A stretch of DNA of 64,000 nucleotides from Chaetoderma sp. LZ-2023a (taxonomy: Eukaryota > Mollusca > Caudofoveata > Chaetodermatida > Chaetodermatidae), in NCBI GenBank assembly GCA_034401795.1, contig CM067369.1:142429057-142493056 (forward strand). The letters are read 5' to 3'. The notes below the pieces were generated by a model. The model was not told the origin of the DNA and did no database searches. It worked only from the letters and a program-made list of their open reading frames with translations. The position numbers and the translations under genes are program-made. Shown here one piece after another: positions 29,992 to 41,447 of the stretch; the first letter of the stretch is position 1; the number at the start of each line of letters is the position of its first letter.

Positions 29992-32900
29992 CCGTAACAT
30001 TGTACAATATACTTTTTCCGATTTTCCAGATATCTTTCAGGATTTCCGATTTGCATCTTATTATCACAGTTTGCAAGCCCATTACTGTGGGCTGTCAACC
30101 CTTTCTTGTGTTAATATGTGAGCCAAATCGGACCAGCAGTTTCCGAGATACAGTATCCATAAATCCAGAATTCAATCCGACCTGGATCCATTTTTATCAT
30201 TTTATCGTACAACAATGCTTAGTCCGTCATCAATTATGCGTTCGTGAGGAGCTTTTCTACGTCATTCATAATGACATTGAGTATGACGTCATCCTACACA
30301 GCACGTCATCATACACGTCGCGTAGGTGATTATGACATCATATGGTGGATGGATGAACTGGAATCCTCCATTAGAGGAGCATGCAGTCATTTTAGTTTCA
30401 AAGTATTCAACAAAACATTCGTTAAATCTGAAAGAATTTGTCATTCATTGTCTAGTCAATACGAGTTAAAGGGGTACGTACTCCTTTCTGTTTGAATTAT
30501 CAAGACGACCAACTCATTCCCATCCTCATTCCAACTACTTTTGTAATAGATATCCGCCATACAGCGCACGTGCATATGCGTTATGCGTGCGAGCGGGTGG
30601 GTTGGGGTGGGGTGCGGGGGTGCCCATGTCTGTGTGCATACAATGCAAATAAGTTGTCAATATGTAATTTAAAATTGTATTCACTCAAGGGCCAATGGCC
30701 TATTGTGTAATAAATCTATCTATCTATCTCCAACCTAGTTAAGGTGTACATAAAGTAAGGAACAGTCGCATATTGGTTTAGAATCCATGTATTTTATTAA
30801 TTTATGAAAACTGATTAGTAGAGCTTTCCGTTAATTCGATCTGATGTCCATATTTACTATATCTCGTGAACTCCAGGGATAATTGTGATTGAGTCAATGA
30901 CGTTATTATGACGTAGTGAATGACGTAGATAAGTACCTCACGAACGCATATTTATTAAATAGTAAAAACATACAATTCGGAAAACAACGCGTAATCAGTC
31001 TTCAAATATGCGTTCGCGAGGTACTTATCCACGTCATTCACTACGTCATAATAACGTCATTGACTCAATCACAATTCATCCCTGGAGTTTACGAGATATA
31101 GTAAACATGGACATCAGATCGAATTAACGGAAAGCTCTACTAATCAGTTTTCATAAATTAATAAAATACATGGATTCTAAACCAATATGCGACTGTTCCT
31201 TACTTTATGGACACCTTAACTAGGTAGGAGATAGATAGATAGATTTATTACACAATAGGCCATTGGCCCTTGAGTGAATACAATTTTAAATTACATATTG
31301 ACAACTTATTTGCATTGTATGCACACAGACATGAGCACCCCCCCCCCCCCCGCACCCCACCCCAACCCACCCGCTCGCACGCATAACGCGTATGCACGTG
31401 CGCTGTATGGCGGATATCTATTACAAAAGTAGTTGGAAAAAATAAAAATTGCGATTACTCTAATTTACGTTGCCATTTAATTCTTTATTGATCGAATTTG
31501 GTCATTGACGTGATCTTGCTGGTTAGCTTGTCCGGGAGCCGGAAATGTGTATTTTGCCTTTATCTCGTCATAATTGTGTGCCTGTGAGGTTATCGTTTGT
31601 TGGTTACTAGCAACATTGATCAAGTTCGATTCACGAACCATAGTTAGAATTCAAAATGGCGGTTAACCCTCGCTTGCCATGGTTAAATGCACATACATAT
31701 TTATATATTTCCCAAACTAATGTAAGTTTGATGAAATTATAGTGTCCTGCCTTATATCAACGTTCCCCAAGGCCGAATTCATCTCAGTTTATCGCGTACT
31801 GTCACTTTTCTACGTTTTAGCATACCAGAAAACTATTTTCATAGCCCATCCAAAGAGTCGATTTTTTAATGGTTAACCGAGACTGGTACCCGACTTCAAA
31901 TCTTCTGCAATTGTAATTTAATAGGGAATCGGGTAACAACTAACTATAGTTAAAGGTGCATATTCACACCAAAATGCTTGAAAATAAAATTGCTTAAACT
32001 TTATACTTTTAGAGGTTTAAATTATGTGCCTAGATTTAATGAAACGAAATAAGTCTTAGCATGTGATGATTTTATTACGTAGAAATTAATATAGTTTTTT
32101 TAAGTTGTGAAATTGTAATAGAGGCACTAGTCCCTAATTCAACTTCCCAATTAAAGAAATTATATTAATTTATATGGAATGAAATCATTGTATTTATGAT
32201 TTATTTCGCTTCATTGCACCTAGACACAATTTAAGCCTCTATAAGTATACAAGTTTAACAAATCTATTTTGAAGCATTCTGGTGTGAATACGCACATTTA
32301 ACTCGGTAGTATCGGGTCATTTGATTGGCATATATACAATGTGCAATGATCAGTAAACAGACTAACTAAATATTTTAGCGAATCGAACGTGATCATTGTT
32401 TTTCCATTTAACAATAACGGTAAACTTGGAAGTGGGGTGGGGGCGTCATCAGTTAACGCATCTCTGACAGTTTTCAGCAGTCCGAGTGTCGTCTACAATC
32501 ATGTTATTGACAGTTAACCCTTACCACTCTGATGACAAAACTTTAAAATTTCAAATTAAATTAAAAGATGAACTGGTGTTCATTTTTCAACAAATTTGGT
32601 GGGAGATGGTGCTGTCGTAGACAGCAGCATTATCCCACAAAATTGTTGGAAAATGTACACCAGTTCCATTGATATTGACACAATAAAAAAAAAAGAATTG
32701 TGACATCAGAGTGGTAAGGGTTAAGTGCTATCTGGTTTATGGAATCCTCGTCGCTTGACAATTATCGATCATACAACGCATATATAACTTAATGATAATA
32801 CTTACTTCCAATGCCCTGTAGTGGTTTCGGCGAGCCTTTACAACTGCACAAATGTAGCGGATGTAAAATCGGTAACGATATAACAATCCCATAATGACCG

Positions 32901-34536
32901 TAATCAGGGCAACCAGTGCTGCTAAGCTAACTCCAACCACGAGGACAGTATTCATATGAAGTGGTGTACAGTCTTCCTTTGTCGGCTTATATGAGTACAA
33001 TGGCTTGCCTTTCCATTGAATAGGAGAGTTACACGTATATAGCTTCCTGACGTCCCATCTTACTATTTCTATGTCTGTATTGTTCAACCAATTACGGAAC
33101 CATCGTAAGTCACAGGTACAGTTAAATGGATTTTGTGCCAGGTAAAGTTTTTTAAGCGTCTTCAACAAAGTTGGGTGAAAAGATGTTTCGTTGATCATGT
33201 TGATGTTATTAGAGTCTAGATACAGCTCGACCACGTTTTTAGCTTCAGTAAACGTATTTGTGCTCCAGCTTCTGATGCTATTTTGAGACAGGCGCAGTAT
33301 CCTTAAAGAGGGCAGGCTTCCAAACAGCGTTTGTGGAATAGTTCTTAAACCCGCACCCTGTAGCTGCAGCTTTTGTAGAGATTTTAGTGGAGAAAACATC
33401 ACCTTAATCATCCTATTGTTCACATCCATGCTACAGTTAGTTAGGTAAAGACTTGTCAATGCTGGACAACGGGAAAAGATAGCAGCATTTGAATTAGTGA
33501 ATTTGAATTTACTATAGCCAAGATCAAGTTGAATCATTGTGGCGCTGGCTAAAGCTTTGTCTGTTATTTTACTGAACGGATTGTGATTCAGGTAGACATA
33601 GGTGACCTTGGGCATAAGGGCAAGGAAGTTATTAGATAGTTCAGGCATATCATTATGGTCAAGATGCAAATAACGTAGCTCCTCAAGCCCGCAAAATGTA
33701 CGTTGAGAAACTTGGAATATCTTGTTCCAGGATAGTATAAGTTTGTTCAAAACTGGAACGAAACTCTGACGGTGACTGCTACAGAATACTGGCACATTCT
33801 GTAGGAGGTTGTTCTCTAAGTTTAAATACTTCACATTCTTTAAATAATCTATACGTGTAATTGTCTTAATTTTATTCCCTTTTAAACTTAACTTAGATAA
33901 AAGTGGGAATGGTTTGACAAGTTCCCCTGTAAATGTTGGAAATCCATTCGTATTCAAACTCAGGCTTGTAAGCTTGATTTCACCCAAACATGCAAACATT
34001 GAATTAGGAAGATAAACGAATCCAAGTTTATCCAAGGTCAGAACCTGCAAATTCTTGTTAGCGAAAGCGCAAATGGATACTTGCAACTCTTTGACTTGAA
34101 ACAGATTCCCACTAAGATCTAAAACATTGACGGCCGTCTGGTCTAGAAACGCATTAGAGGTCAAATTTCGAATTCCGGAGTTAGTAATTTTTAATGTTGA
34201 CAAAATGGCACCCGACAGAGATACATTGCTTAAGCTTTCCCGACTAAGTATCGTAATTGTTGCTCTATCGATTCTTAGCTTTGTCGTACTTGGAGGGATT
34301 TTAGGAATCCATTGTAAATCCTCTCCCGAACATATTACACTTTTCCGTAGCAAGTTACACTTGCAATATGCTGGACAAACAGGATTCTTTAGAAAAGCTT
34401 TTAGAGTCTTGTCGGTGTTGTCTCTTCCGAACGTAAGTGATCTAGTATCCCGAATTAAAGCGTGTGGCGGTGAGAACGATCCTACAACGTGGACACATGT
34501 CACAAACATGAACATACGATGAAGAAACCGAGACAT
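29458..34536 (-). CDS. Toll-like receptor, two coding exons
   Basis: A membrane pattern-recognition receptor signalling through a cytoplasmic TIR domain. Exon 1 (34536-32806, 577 codons) has a signal peptide (MSRFLHRMFMFVTCV), a Cys-rich LRR N-cap (CPAYCKCN), about 16 leucine-rich repeats, one LRR C-cap (NPFNCTCDLRWFRNWL) and a transmembrane helix near residues 531-553. It ends at ...RALE before a GTAAGT donor. Exon 2 (29928-29458, 156 codons) follows a TTTTTATTCAG acceptor in phase 0 and encodes the TIR: box 1 YDGFVAYSSRD, the BB loop DKRNFTAGR and box 3 FW. Predicted length is 733 residues. A single N-cap and C-cap suggest the single-cysteine-cluster type. The BB loop has Ala where Pro is usual. 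The ATG at 34536 is chosen because the upstream in-frame codon at 34575 is TTG. Confidence 0.93.
29938..29991. repeat. (AAT)n microsatellite next to the TIR-exon acceptor
   Basis: On the gene strand this is (ATT)n ending about 10 bp before the AG acceptor. It therefore forms much of the polypyrimidine-like tract of the intron 3' end. Confidence 0.9.
30190..30372. mobile_element. MITE family A fragment in the receptor intron
   Basis: It contains the family's ACGTCATTCATAATGACATT / TATGACGTCATCC block and the end phrase GGATGGATGAACTGGAATCC. Truncated on both sides. Confidence 0.55.
30529..31438. repeat. Large near-perfect palindrome (fold-back element)
   Basis: Left arm 30529-30950 and right arm 31007-31438 are inverted copies of about 420-430 bp around a 56-bp spacer. 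Outer ends read TTCCAACTACTTTTGTAATA and its complement. Arms contain a LINE-like tail (CAATGGCCTATTGTGTAATA then ATCT repeats) and family-A MITE sequence near the centre. The spacer TTTATTAAATAGTAAAAACA matches the family-A interior. No genes. Confidence 0.92.
31954..32297. mobile_element. TTAA-flanked MITE with ~100-bp inverted repeats
   Basis: TTAA occurs at 31950-31953 and 32298-32301. Ends AGGTGCATATTCACACC and ATGTGCGTATTCACACC are inverted repeats, and similarity continues inward for about 100 bp. Non-coding, inside the receptor intron. Confidence 0.8.
32518..32720. mobile_element. piggyBac-like MITE with hairpin
   Basis: TTAA at 32514-32517 and 32721-32724 flanks terminal repeats CCCTTACCACTCTGATG. 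The centre folds into a hairpin with arms around GAACTGGTGTTCATTTTTC and loop GTCGTAGAC. It lies ~80 bp inside the intron from the exon-1 donor. Confidence 0.82.
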
Positions 34537-34595
34537 GTGCGCAATGGTCTGTTGCAAGAAATATATATGACGCAAATTATTCGATACACGTATTC

Positions 34596-34666
34596 CTGCA
34601 AGACAAAATAAGAGTAAATGAGAATAGAGAAGATAGCATAGATGACCTAAAGGCCTTAATGCTTAC
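34596..34666 (-). other. Probable 5'-UTR intron of the Toll-like receptor
   Basis: On the minus strand a strong donor CAG|GTAAGC ends a putative leader exon at 34667, and TTTTGTCTTGCAG|GAA provides an acceptor at 34595, 59 bp before the chosen ATG. Inferred from splice-site quality only. Confidence 0.5.
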
Positions 34667-34727
34667 CTGATTTGGCTTTGACCTCAATGGATAGGTCATG
34701 TCTGTCACTCAAGTATAAGACGTCATA

Positions 34728-35094
34728 ATGGACCTTTCCAGTTTTAGCTATGCCCCGATCATCTCTAGCTAAGCTCCACCCACACATCGCCGTGCTGGGA
34801 TTGATCGATCCCCGAATGACCTGATATCAATTTCCTGAAAACTATACAGGTAATGGCAGCAACAGCGCCCAGTCAAATTAGTTTCAAAATATTCAACAGG
34901 ATATTTATTAAATAGTAAAAACATACAATTCGGAAAACAACGCGTAATCAGTCTTCAAATATGCGTTCGTGAGGTACTTATCTACGTCATTCACTACGTC
35001 ATAATAACGTCATTGACTGTGATGTCATTCTACACGTCACTTAGTAGATTATGAAGTCATATTCTAGATAGATAGATACAGTGAAAAGGTCCAT
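34728..35094. mobile_element. MITE family A, complete copy with TA flanks
   Basis: Element ends ATGGACCTTTCCAG and AAAAGGTCCAT are inverted and each is flanked by TA. It contains half of the hairpin (CAGCGCCCAGTCAAATTAG) and GACGTCA-rich sequence. Orientation is opposite to the copies at 20683 and 21852. Confidence 0.82.
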
Positions 35095-35096
35095 TA

Positions 35097-35415
35097 ATCA
35101 CGCCACATTAGGATAACGTCACAATCCAAATGCATAATGAATGACGTAGGCCTATTTATGTCCGTCGTGAACATTGAATAGTCCGCCACGTGTAGGCCAA
35201 CGAATGCTATGCCTTTACTGTTTAATAAACATTCTGCTGAATATTTTGAAATTAATTTGACTGGGCGCCACACGCTACATACATAGTTATCTTGAAATTG
35301 AGATCCTGGGAAGTCGGGATTCGAAGTATATAATGGAGCATAACACGCGCAAATCAGGGGATGTGCTTAGCTAGAAATGAGCGGGGTATAACTAGAGATG
35401 GATAGGCCCCCTCTA
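35097..35415. mobile_element. MITE family A, diverged second copy
   Basis: Immediately follows the previous copy. It has TTTAATAAACATTCTGCTGA, a half hairpin ending TTTGACTGGGCGCC, and the GCTTAGCTAGAAATGAG segment of the family's right end. Confidence 0.65.
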
Positions 35416-35893
35416 TTACTCAGTTACTGAGAGTTACTGTATGGAAACTATTTCTGATGATTGCCATCAGTTGATATCGCATGTGGATCAGTTTTGATGG
35501 GGGTGGGGTTGGGGTGCTCTACCTACCAAAACTAATGGAAGGTTTTGAGTAGTGTTCGGTAAGAATATTCGAATTTGCGAATCTTCATTCACATAGACTA
35601 ATATGAATGAGCAGACATCTCTCGAGCAGATTGGGTTTTATTTGTTTTAAACATATTAACAACATTTGGACTGAGAAGTCAAACCGACTTAGATTCGACT
35701 CTGTCCATAAAAGACTATAAAACGCGATATGTTTACATAATAATTTTACAGTAAAATTCAATTGGATATTTATTAACATTATTTATGCTACATATTAAGA
35801 ATAGTGAATAGTGAGACTAATAATTGAAAATTGAAACTGAAATGTGCGTCAAGTTTATCGATTGCATGTCTTTGATAGATTTTAGTAAACATG

Positions 35894-36720
35894 AGTAGTA
35901 ATGGGTGGGGCTGGACGTTATTGTTCTTTTCGTTGGAATGTGGTTTTAACCAATCAAAACGCTCCATTTCAGTCGCTATTGTTTGGAGAACAATGGCGCT
36001 CAGGGGCACACGCATTCTAGAGAACAATGACGACTATAACGCCACGTTTTTCTCAATAACAATGACGCACATCCGCACACGTTTTTTTGGATTTGCAACA
36101 CTCTGGAATGTTCTATTATTTTGAATTAGTTAACCCTTAAAAGTTTAAAAGTTGTGTATTTTATGTTTAAATGTAGTGGCTGCGCTCCCCCCTCCGTGGT
36201 TATCTACCGTTGTAAAAATAATAAGAGAGTAATGTAAAAAATAGAGTTTAAGAGTTGGTCTGATAATGGAGGTCGTAGGAGGAGGAGGAGGAGGAGGAGG
36301 AGGAGGGAGTATGAGGCTGAGGAGGGGTGAGGAATTACGGACCGATATTGATGTTTGAAAATAATTTGACTGTTTCGTCGGTAACATTATTAGTAAACTA
36401 TTTTTGTTGTATATTTTGAAAACGTTTTGACATTTAACCGTCATTACGCGTAAATTGTTTTTAAAAACTTAATATTGCATTTGCAATAACGTCAGTCATT
36501 TTAGATTTTGGGAACAGTGTCGAAGTGCGCGATATCGTGTTATTTTGAAAATGTTAACCGTTAAAAGTTGTGTATTTTATGTTTTAACGTAGCGGCAGTG
36601 CGCCCTCCTCCATGGTTATCTACCGTAGTAAAAATAATAAGAGTGGTAATAGTAAAATAATAGAGTTTAAGAGGTAGTCTGATAATGGAGGTCGTAGGAG
36701 GAGGAGGTTGAGGATGTATG
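35894..36720 (+). repeat. Left terminal inverted repeat of the Polinton
   Basis: About 827 bp, matching the reverse complement of 53571-54410 throughout, including a (GGA)n tract. It contains an internal direct duplication: the block from GTTAACCCTTAAAAG to GGAGGTCGTAGGAGG (36129-36290) recurs at 36552-36708. Confidence 0.95.
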
Positions 36721-36783
36721 ATGAATTACGGTATTGATGTTTGAAAATAATTTGACTGTTTCGTCGCTAACGTTATTAGTAAA

Positions 36784-37260
36784 CTGTAGAATATTTAGAG
36801 ACTGCCTGTAAGCTGTTACTGTCTTAGCAACAGCTACCATACAGATTAGTAACAAAATAGATTTTAAGAGGTGGTCTGATAGTAAACTGTAGAATATTTA
36901 GAGACTGCCTGTAAGCCGTTACCGTCTTAGCAACAGCTACCAGATAGATTAGTAACAAAATAGATTTTAAGAGGTGGTCTGATAGTAAACTGTAGAATAT
37001 TTAGAGACTGCCTGTAAGCTGTTACTGTCTTAGCAACAGCTACCAGATAGATTAGTAACAAAATAGATTTTAAGAGGTGGTCTGATAACGGAGGTCGTAG
37101 GAGGAGGAGGTTGAGGATGTATGAGGAATTACAGTATTGCTGTATATTTTGAAAATAATTTGACTGTTTCGTCGCTAACGTCATTAGTAAACTGTAGAAT
37201 ATTTAGAGACTGTCTGTAAGCTGTTACTGTCTTAGCAACCGCTACCAGACAGATTTGCAA
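36784..37260. repeat. 103-bp tandem repeats next to the left TIR
   Basis: AAACTGTAGAATATTTAGAG starts at about 36781, 36884 and 36987 (period 103) and again at 37189 after an inserted TIR-like segment. Each unit includes TTAGCAACAGCTACCA and TTTTAAGAGGTGGTCTGATA, words also found in the TIR. Confidence 0.88.
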
Positions 37261-38453
37261 CAAAATATTAAAAATAATCTTGTATTAATGGTATGTTCGG
37301 TTGGAATGGTAACCAAGACTTGGTGGTGATGGATTGTATCCTGGGTTAAAAAGAAGTTAACCCTAATACCGATGAATATATATCTCATTTTCATCGATAC
37401 CATACAGGTAAACTGTTGAATATTTTGAAATTAATTTTACGTGAATATTTTGATTGACTTTTAACCGTCATTACGCACAAATTGTTTTTAAAATACTTTG
37501 CAATAACGTCAATCGTTTTAGATACGATGGTTAAAATGTGGTCATTATATCTCTGAGGGTTCCGTTTATAGAATTGTATGTTGAGCGTACTTTTGCTAAA
37601 AAGATTATTTGTTGCGTATGATTTAACAGTACGTTTTGAATAGCCATGAGATCAAGCTTGAATCGAGATACAAACATAACATGTGTTAATAATGAAAGAA
37701 CGTGTTAGTTCCTTAAGTCTCGTACTACGTGATTTTTAGAAATATTCAAAATTACTATTGAATTATCACCGACTCGCTAGGAGAATTTACTTTGTAGTTG
37801 CGAATGTGTACAGCTTTGTGCTCTGGATACAATAGCGTATCGTTTCCTAGTTCTTAGCCGAGTGGACATATGTACTAATTCCATTGGGTAATTATTAGAA
37901 TTTGGTGCGCGAGTGCTTTATGCATATTTATGGTGTGTTCGCGCATTACTCATATTAACATTAAACATGGCCGCTTCATTCGCTTTATGGTCATGCGATG
38001 TTAGATTATGCCAATGCCTGTTTCCTCGCGAACTAATAATGTCGTTGGTATGTACCACGACGAAAGGATTCACCCATGGTGGAATATGTGGTTGAATGCG
38101 TCTGTATCGTTGGAAATCTGTTACTGATCCATCATCCACAAGGGTGTCCTACATTTTCGCATACGTACCCACACACACACGCACGCACCTGATACACCAA
38201 CACACACACGTACTGCGCATACCTTCACACATGTTACGATACGCGCATGACGACGTGCGCGTAGTTCTACGCGTATGCCCCTTGTCACCCGTGTTCCTTG
38301 TCCCCTATGCGTGTACGTCGTGCGTGTGTGCATCTTTTTTATGTACCCGTTTGTGTGTGGGTGTATGTAACATGATTTTGGTTTTTGGTGGCCCCTTAAA
38401 AAAGAGGCCTATTTTTCTTTATTTTTTATTTTGCTAACGTAAATATTTTTATC
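37261..38453. other. Polinton interior without supported gene
   Basis: A 73-codon minus-strand frame (38139-37918) is open but shows no family resemblance. A hairpin GGCCCCTTAAAAAAGAGGCC lies near 38,390. An integrase or other gene may once have been here, but I see no remnant motif. Confidence 0.4.
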
Positions 38454-38723
38454 TCAATTAATGCAAACGATAACTTCTGTTTTGTTTGCACGACATACAC
38501 ATACAACAATCATTACGAAGTTGGTACTTCGTATGCACCATTTGTTGTAATTGCGTTCGTCCGGATCTGCTAGATATTCTCTCCAGCAGTTACGGATTTC
38601 ATGCAATGACATTGCAAATGGTTGTCGTACTGCAACCTCTTTATATTGGTTCCATTGGATGCAACCGCAATTAATAGGCATAGTACCTATCGTTCTCCAT
38701 CGATCGCATATTTGAGATTCCAT
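38454..38723 (-). CDS. Unrecognised small protein of the Polinton
   Basis: An ATG-started frame of 89 codons on the same strand as the other Polinton genes. It has six Cys and a Trp/Tyr-rich middle (NCWREYLADPDE), and ends in a short hydrophobic stretch (NFVMIVVCVC). I do not recognise it. It may be a small gene or the surviving piece of a larger one. Confidence 0.3.
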   Translation of the reverse strand: MESQICDRWRTIGTMPINCGCIQWNQYKEVAVRQPFAMSLHEIRNCWREYLADPDERNYNKWCIRSTNFVMIVVCVCRANKTEVIVCIN

Positions 38724-39359
38724 TTTACGTGCTTTGGCAAATTCAAAAAGCTGTATACCTTACTAGTCGTGCGCCTTTCGCTTTTATAGCTAAAATATGA
38801 GCTGTCACTAAAACTATCTTTCCAATCTGAAAACGCCCTTATTTCGGTCACGTGTTTTTTCTCCACCGCTTAACATCATCGGTTTACAAAACATTACTAT
38901 CACACCATGTTTGAATGACATTCCAGTTATAGAAAACTGGAATTGATACGCAGGGTTCAATTACAGAGCACGTCATATGGTTTCCTCTGTATGCAAATAT
39001 GTCCGCATTTTGTCATTGTCGCGATGTGAATACGATTAATTACGGATCTTTGGATCATTGTGGTATGCCTCGCGTGCCTAGTGTACCATTAAATATTTTA
39101 TCAAAATAGTGGGGGATGGGTGAGGGTGAGAAGGGAACACGAAGAAATAAAAACATATTTTTACAAAATGTATTTTTTATTGACACGTGCATTTGTATGA
39201 TAAATATTAGCGACATTTATTTATGATAATTAAAAAGAAAACGTAGTACATAAATAATTATACATTAAATATGATAATTTTTTCTTTATAATCCGTCAGA
39301 CATTTCACTATCGCATCATTTTTGTCTCTGTTTCTTAGGGCCCATAATACGTGTTTCAT

Positions 39360-39718
39360 TTATACACCTCTCGAACGATGGTATAAGAAATATACGCAAT
39401 AATATCCACAAGTTGTCGTCACGGCAGGTTGTAATAATAAACATGCGCACGGTGTCCATTATGTACATTTGATATCATTCTTCCGTCAGAAGGGCGTCTT
39501 CCATATGGATCAAAGTATTCAGCATTTCCATTTCTACTGTAATAAACCACCACCCAATGTTGTCCGGATTTATTACTGGGATGCGTGTTTATTACTAATG
39601 AGGCCGGGCGATATTTAATATGTGCGGGTACATTGTCAATTGGAAAAACGCCGAGAAAGTGTTCACGCGTTTTATTGTCGACGAATAATAGATCCTCTAT
39701 TTCAAATGTATTCAACAT
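39360..39718 (-). pseudogene. Adenain-like cysteine protease (C5 type), broken
   Basis: The virion maturation protease of Polintons and adenoviruses. The open part (ATG at 39718, stop at 39419) has the LGVFPIDNVPA lead-in, the catalytic His in GQHWVVVYY and the acidic residue in EYFDPYGRRP. The nucleophile region, a CG-aromatic-aromatic-C motif, lies at 39410-39396 but in another frame, so a frameshift between about 39,421 and 39,410 separates the catalytic Cys from the His. A stop at 39360-39362 follows in the second frame. Not functional as it stands. It is the last gene before the left TIR side. Confidence 0.87.
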
Positions 39719-39759
39719 ATTTGTTAATAATCTGTTAGATGAGGCTAACACTCTTGCTC

Positions 39760-41130
39760 AGTAGAAGTTGGTTCTGAGGGGCTAGCGTACTTGTTTACAA
39801 GGCAATGCTCTATGTACGAATATTTTGTAAATAATTTGACTGTCTGTGTCAGTTGAGGTGGAATGATATAGTATTCCTCCTCAGTTGATATTGCTAGATG
39901 ATTATGAGGGCTATGCTAGCATATTTGTTTACAAGGTATGCACGATGTATGAATATTATGATAATTTATTGCTGAATATTGTGATAATTTGAGTGGTAGG
40001 TGAATATTTTGATAATTGGTTGCTGAATATTATGATAATCGGTTGCTGACTATTTTGATTGGTTGCTGAATAAATTGATTGATTGCTGAATATCTTGAAA
40101 ACGATTTGACTGTGTAAATTTTAATTTCTTATTATGCGTTGTTAGGTAAGAGAGAGGTGGTCTGATAACGGAGGTCGAAGGAGGAGGGAGGAATGCTATC
40201 TCGGACACCCTCTGCTTGGCATCGTTCTCCGTGCAGGAGCATGCCTTTATTCGGCTGGTGGTCCTTTAAGAAAATGCAGGTGGTCGCTCGTAGAGGTGTC
40301 GCGAGGGATGAGGAGGATGGCTGACGTATATGCTAGCGTATTCGCCGAGGCAACGTCTTGCGCGATATCTCTGTACGAATATTTTGAAAATAATTGATTG
40401 TAAGCCGCTGGCGGTTTAGTCACCATTAACCTCCTCCTTGGTTTAAGTCATTTAAAAATGGCAGTAATTTAATTATTAAATTTCCAAAATTTATATGGAA
40501 ATTGTCATCGTTGACGATCGATGACATATAATATTATATAGATAGTTTTATCTACCATATTTATGTCTTTAAAGCGTCAATCATTTAATTATTAAATTTC
40601 TGTTAAATATGAACAAACTCCCAGTCATTTAATTTAAAAAAAAAAAATATCAGAGCATTGTGTTAAACGGGTTATAGTGATCTACGTTGTATATATATAT
40701 TTTTATATATAATTTTATCTTACGTATTTAAGGTGATTCTTTAAAGTGGAAGTCATTTAATTATTAAAATTTCAAAAATATGAGCAAAATGTGTTCTCCA
40801 GTCATTAAATTTTTTTTTTTAATCAGACTCGTACACAGTAAGTTTTCCTATGCTATTATATAGATAGTGTTATCTATCGTATTTATGTCTTTAAAATGGC
40901 AGTCATTTAATTATAAATTTTTCTAAAATATGAACAAAATGCGTTCCTAGTCAATAGCAATGCATTAATCATCCACGAACAATAGCGTACAGATCAGAAT
41001 GTGTGCTTGCGTATGCATGTGTGAAGCGGGTTGTTGTGTGTACAAACTTTATTACATTATTTTATTTTTTGAACAGATAAAGAGTTCTCTTTCAAATGAT
41101 TTGTGGGCCCTGAAAAGGGCCCTGTTTTGA
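39760..41130. repeat. Gene-free Polinton interior: TIR-like modules and AT-rich repeats
   Basis: Contains segments resembling the TIR (GAGGTGGTCTGATAACGGAG at ~40,152; GAATATTTTGAAAATAATT at ~40,376) and five or so diverged units built on GTCATTTAATTATTAAATTT (40,450-40,940), with ATTATATAGATAG repeats (40,535, 40,857). No coding sequence of family type is visible. Confidence 0.7.
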
Positions 41131-41138
41131 GATAGGTC

Positions 41139-41447
41139 TCAGTCTTCGCAGATCCGCACAGGCGCGGTTGTCAGTTTGGTAACAAACTGCGTCATGTTTG
41201 CTGTTTGTATATCAGTCAGAGTATCACCGATTACAGGACACCCATGTGGATACTGTTTGATTGGTAATAGACAATAGCACTTGTTGCAGGTGTACACCAT
41301 CTCTTTAGGTTCTGTTTTCTTGATCATACGCCTACAGACCCTCTTGTGTTTCGACCGTCGGCATATGGTGTCGCGGATGTCGATGGAACACCAACGACAT
41401 CGCACATACCCAGTGTCTGATCCATCAAAGTTTGTACTGCTGGCCAT
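41139..41447 (-). CDS. Cys/His-rich putative zinc-binding protein
   Basis: About 102 codons, starting at the ATG at 41447 (the codon three positions upstream is TTG). Two metal-binding clusters are visible: CRWC...HKRVC, and CNKC followed by HGC. Between them is a basic Arg/Lys stretch. I do not recognise the family. A DNA- or RNA-binding role is inference from composition. Same strand as the other Polinton genes, isolated between repeat blocks. Confidence 0.5.
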   Translation of the reverse strand: MASSTNFDGSDTGYVRCRWCSIDIRDTICRRSKHKRVCRRMIKKTEPKEMVYTCNKCYCLLPIKQYPHGCPVIGDTLTDIQTANMTQFVTKLTTAPVRICED

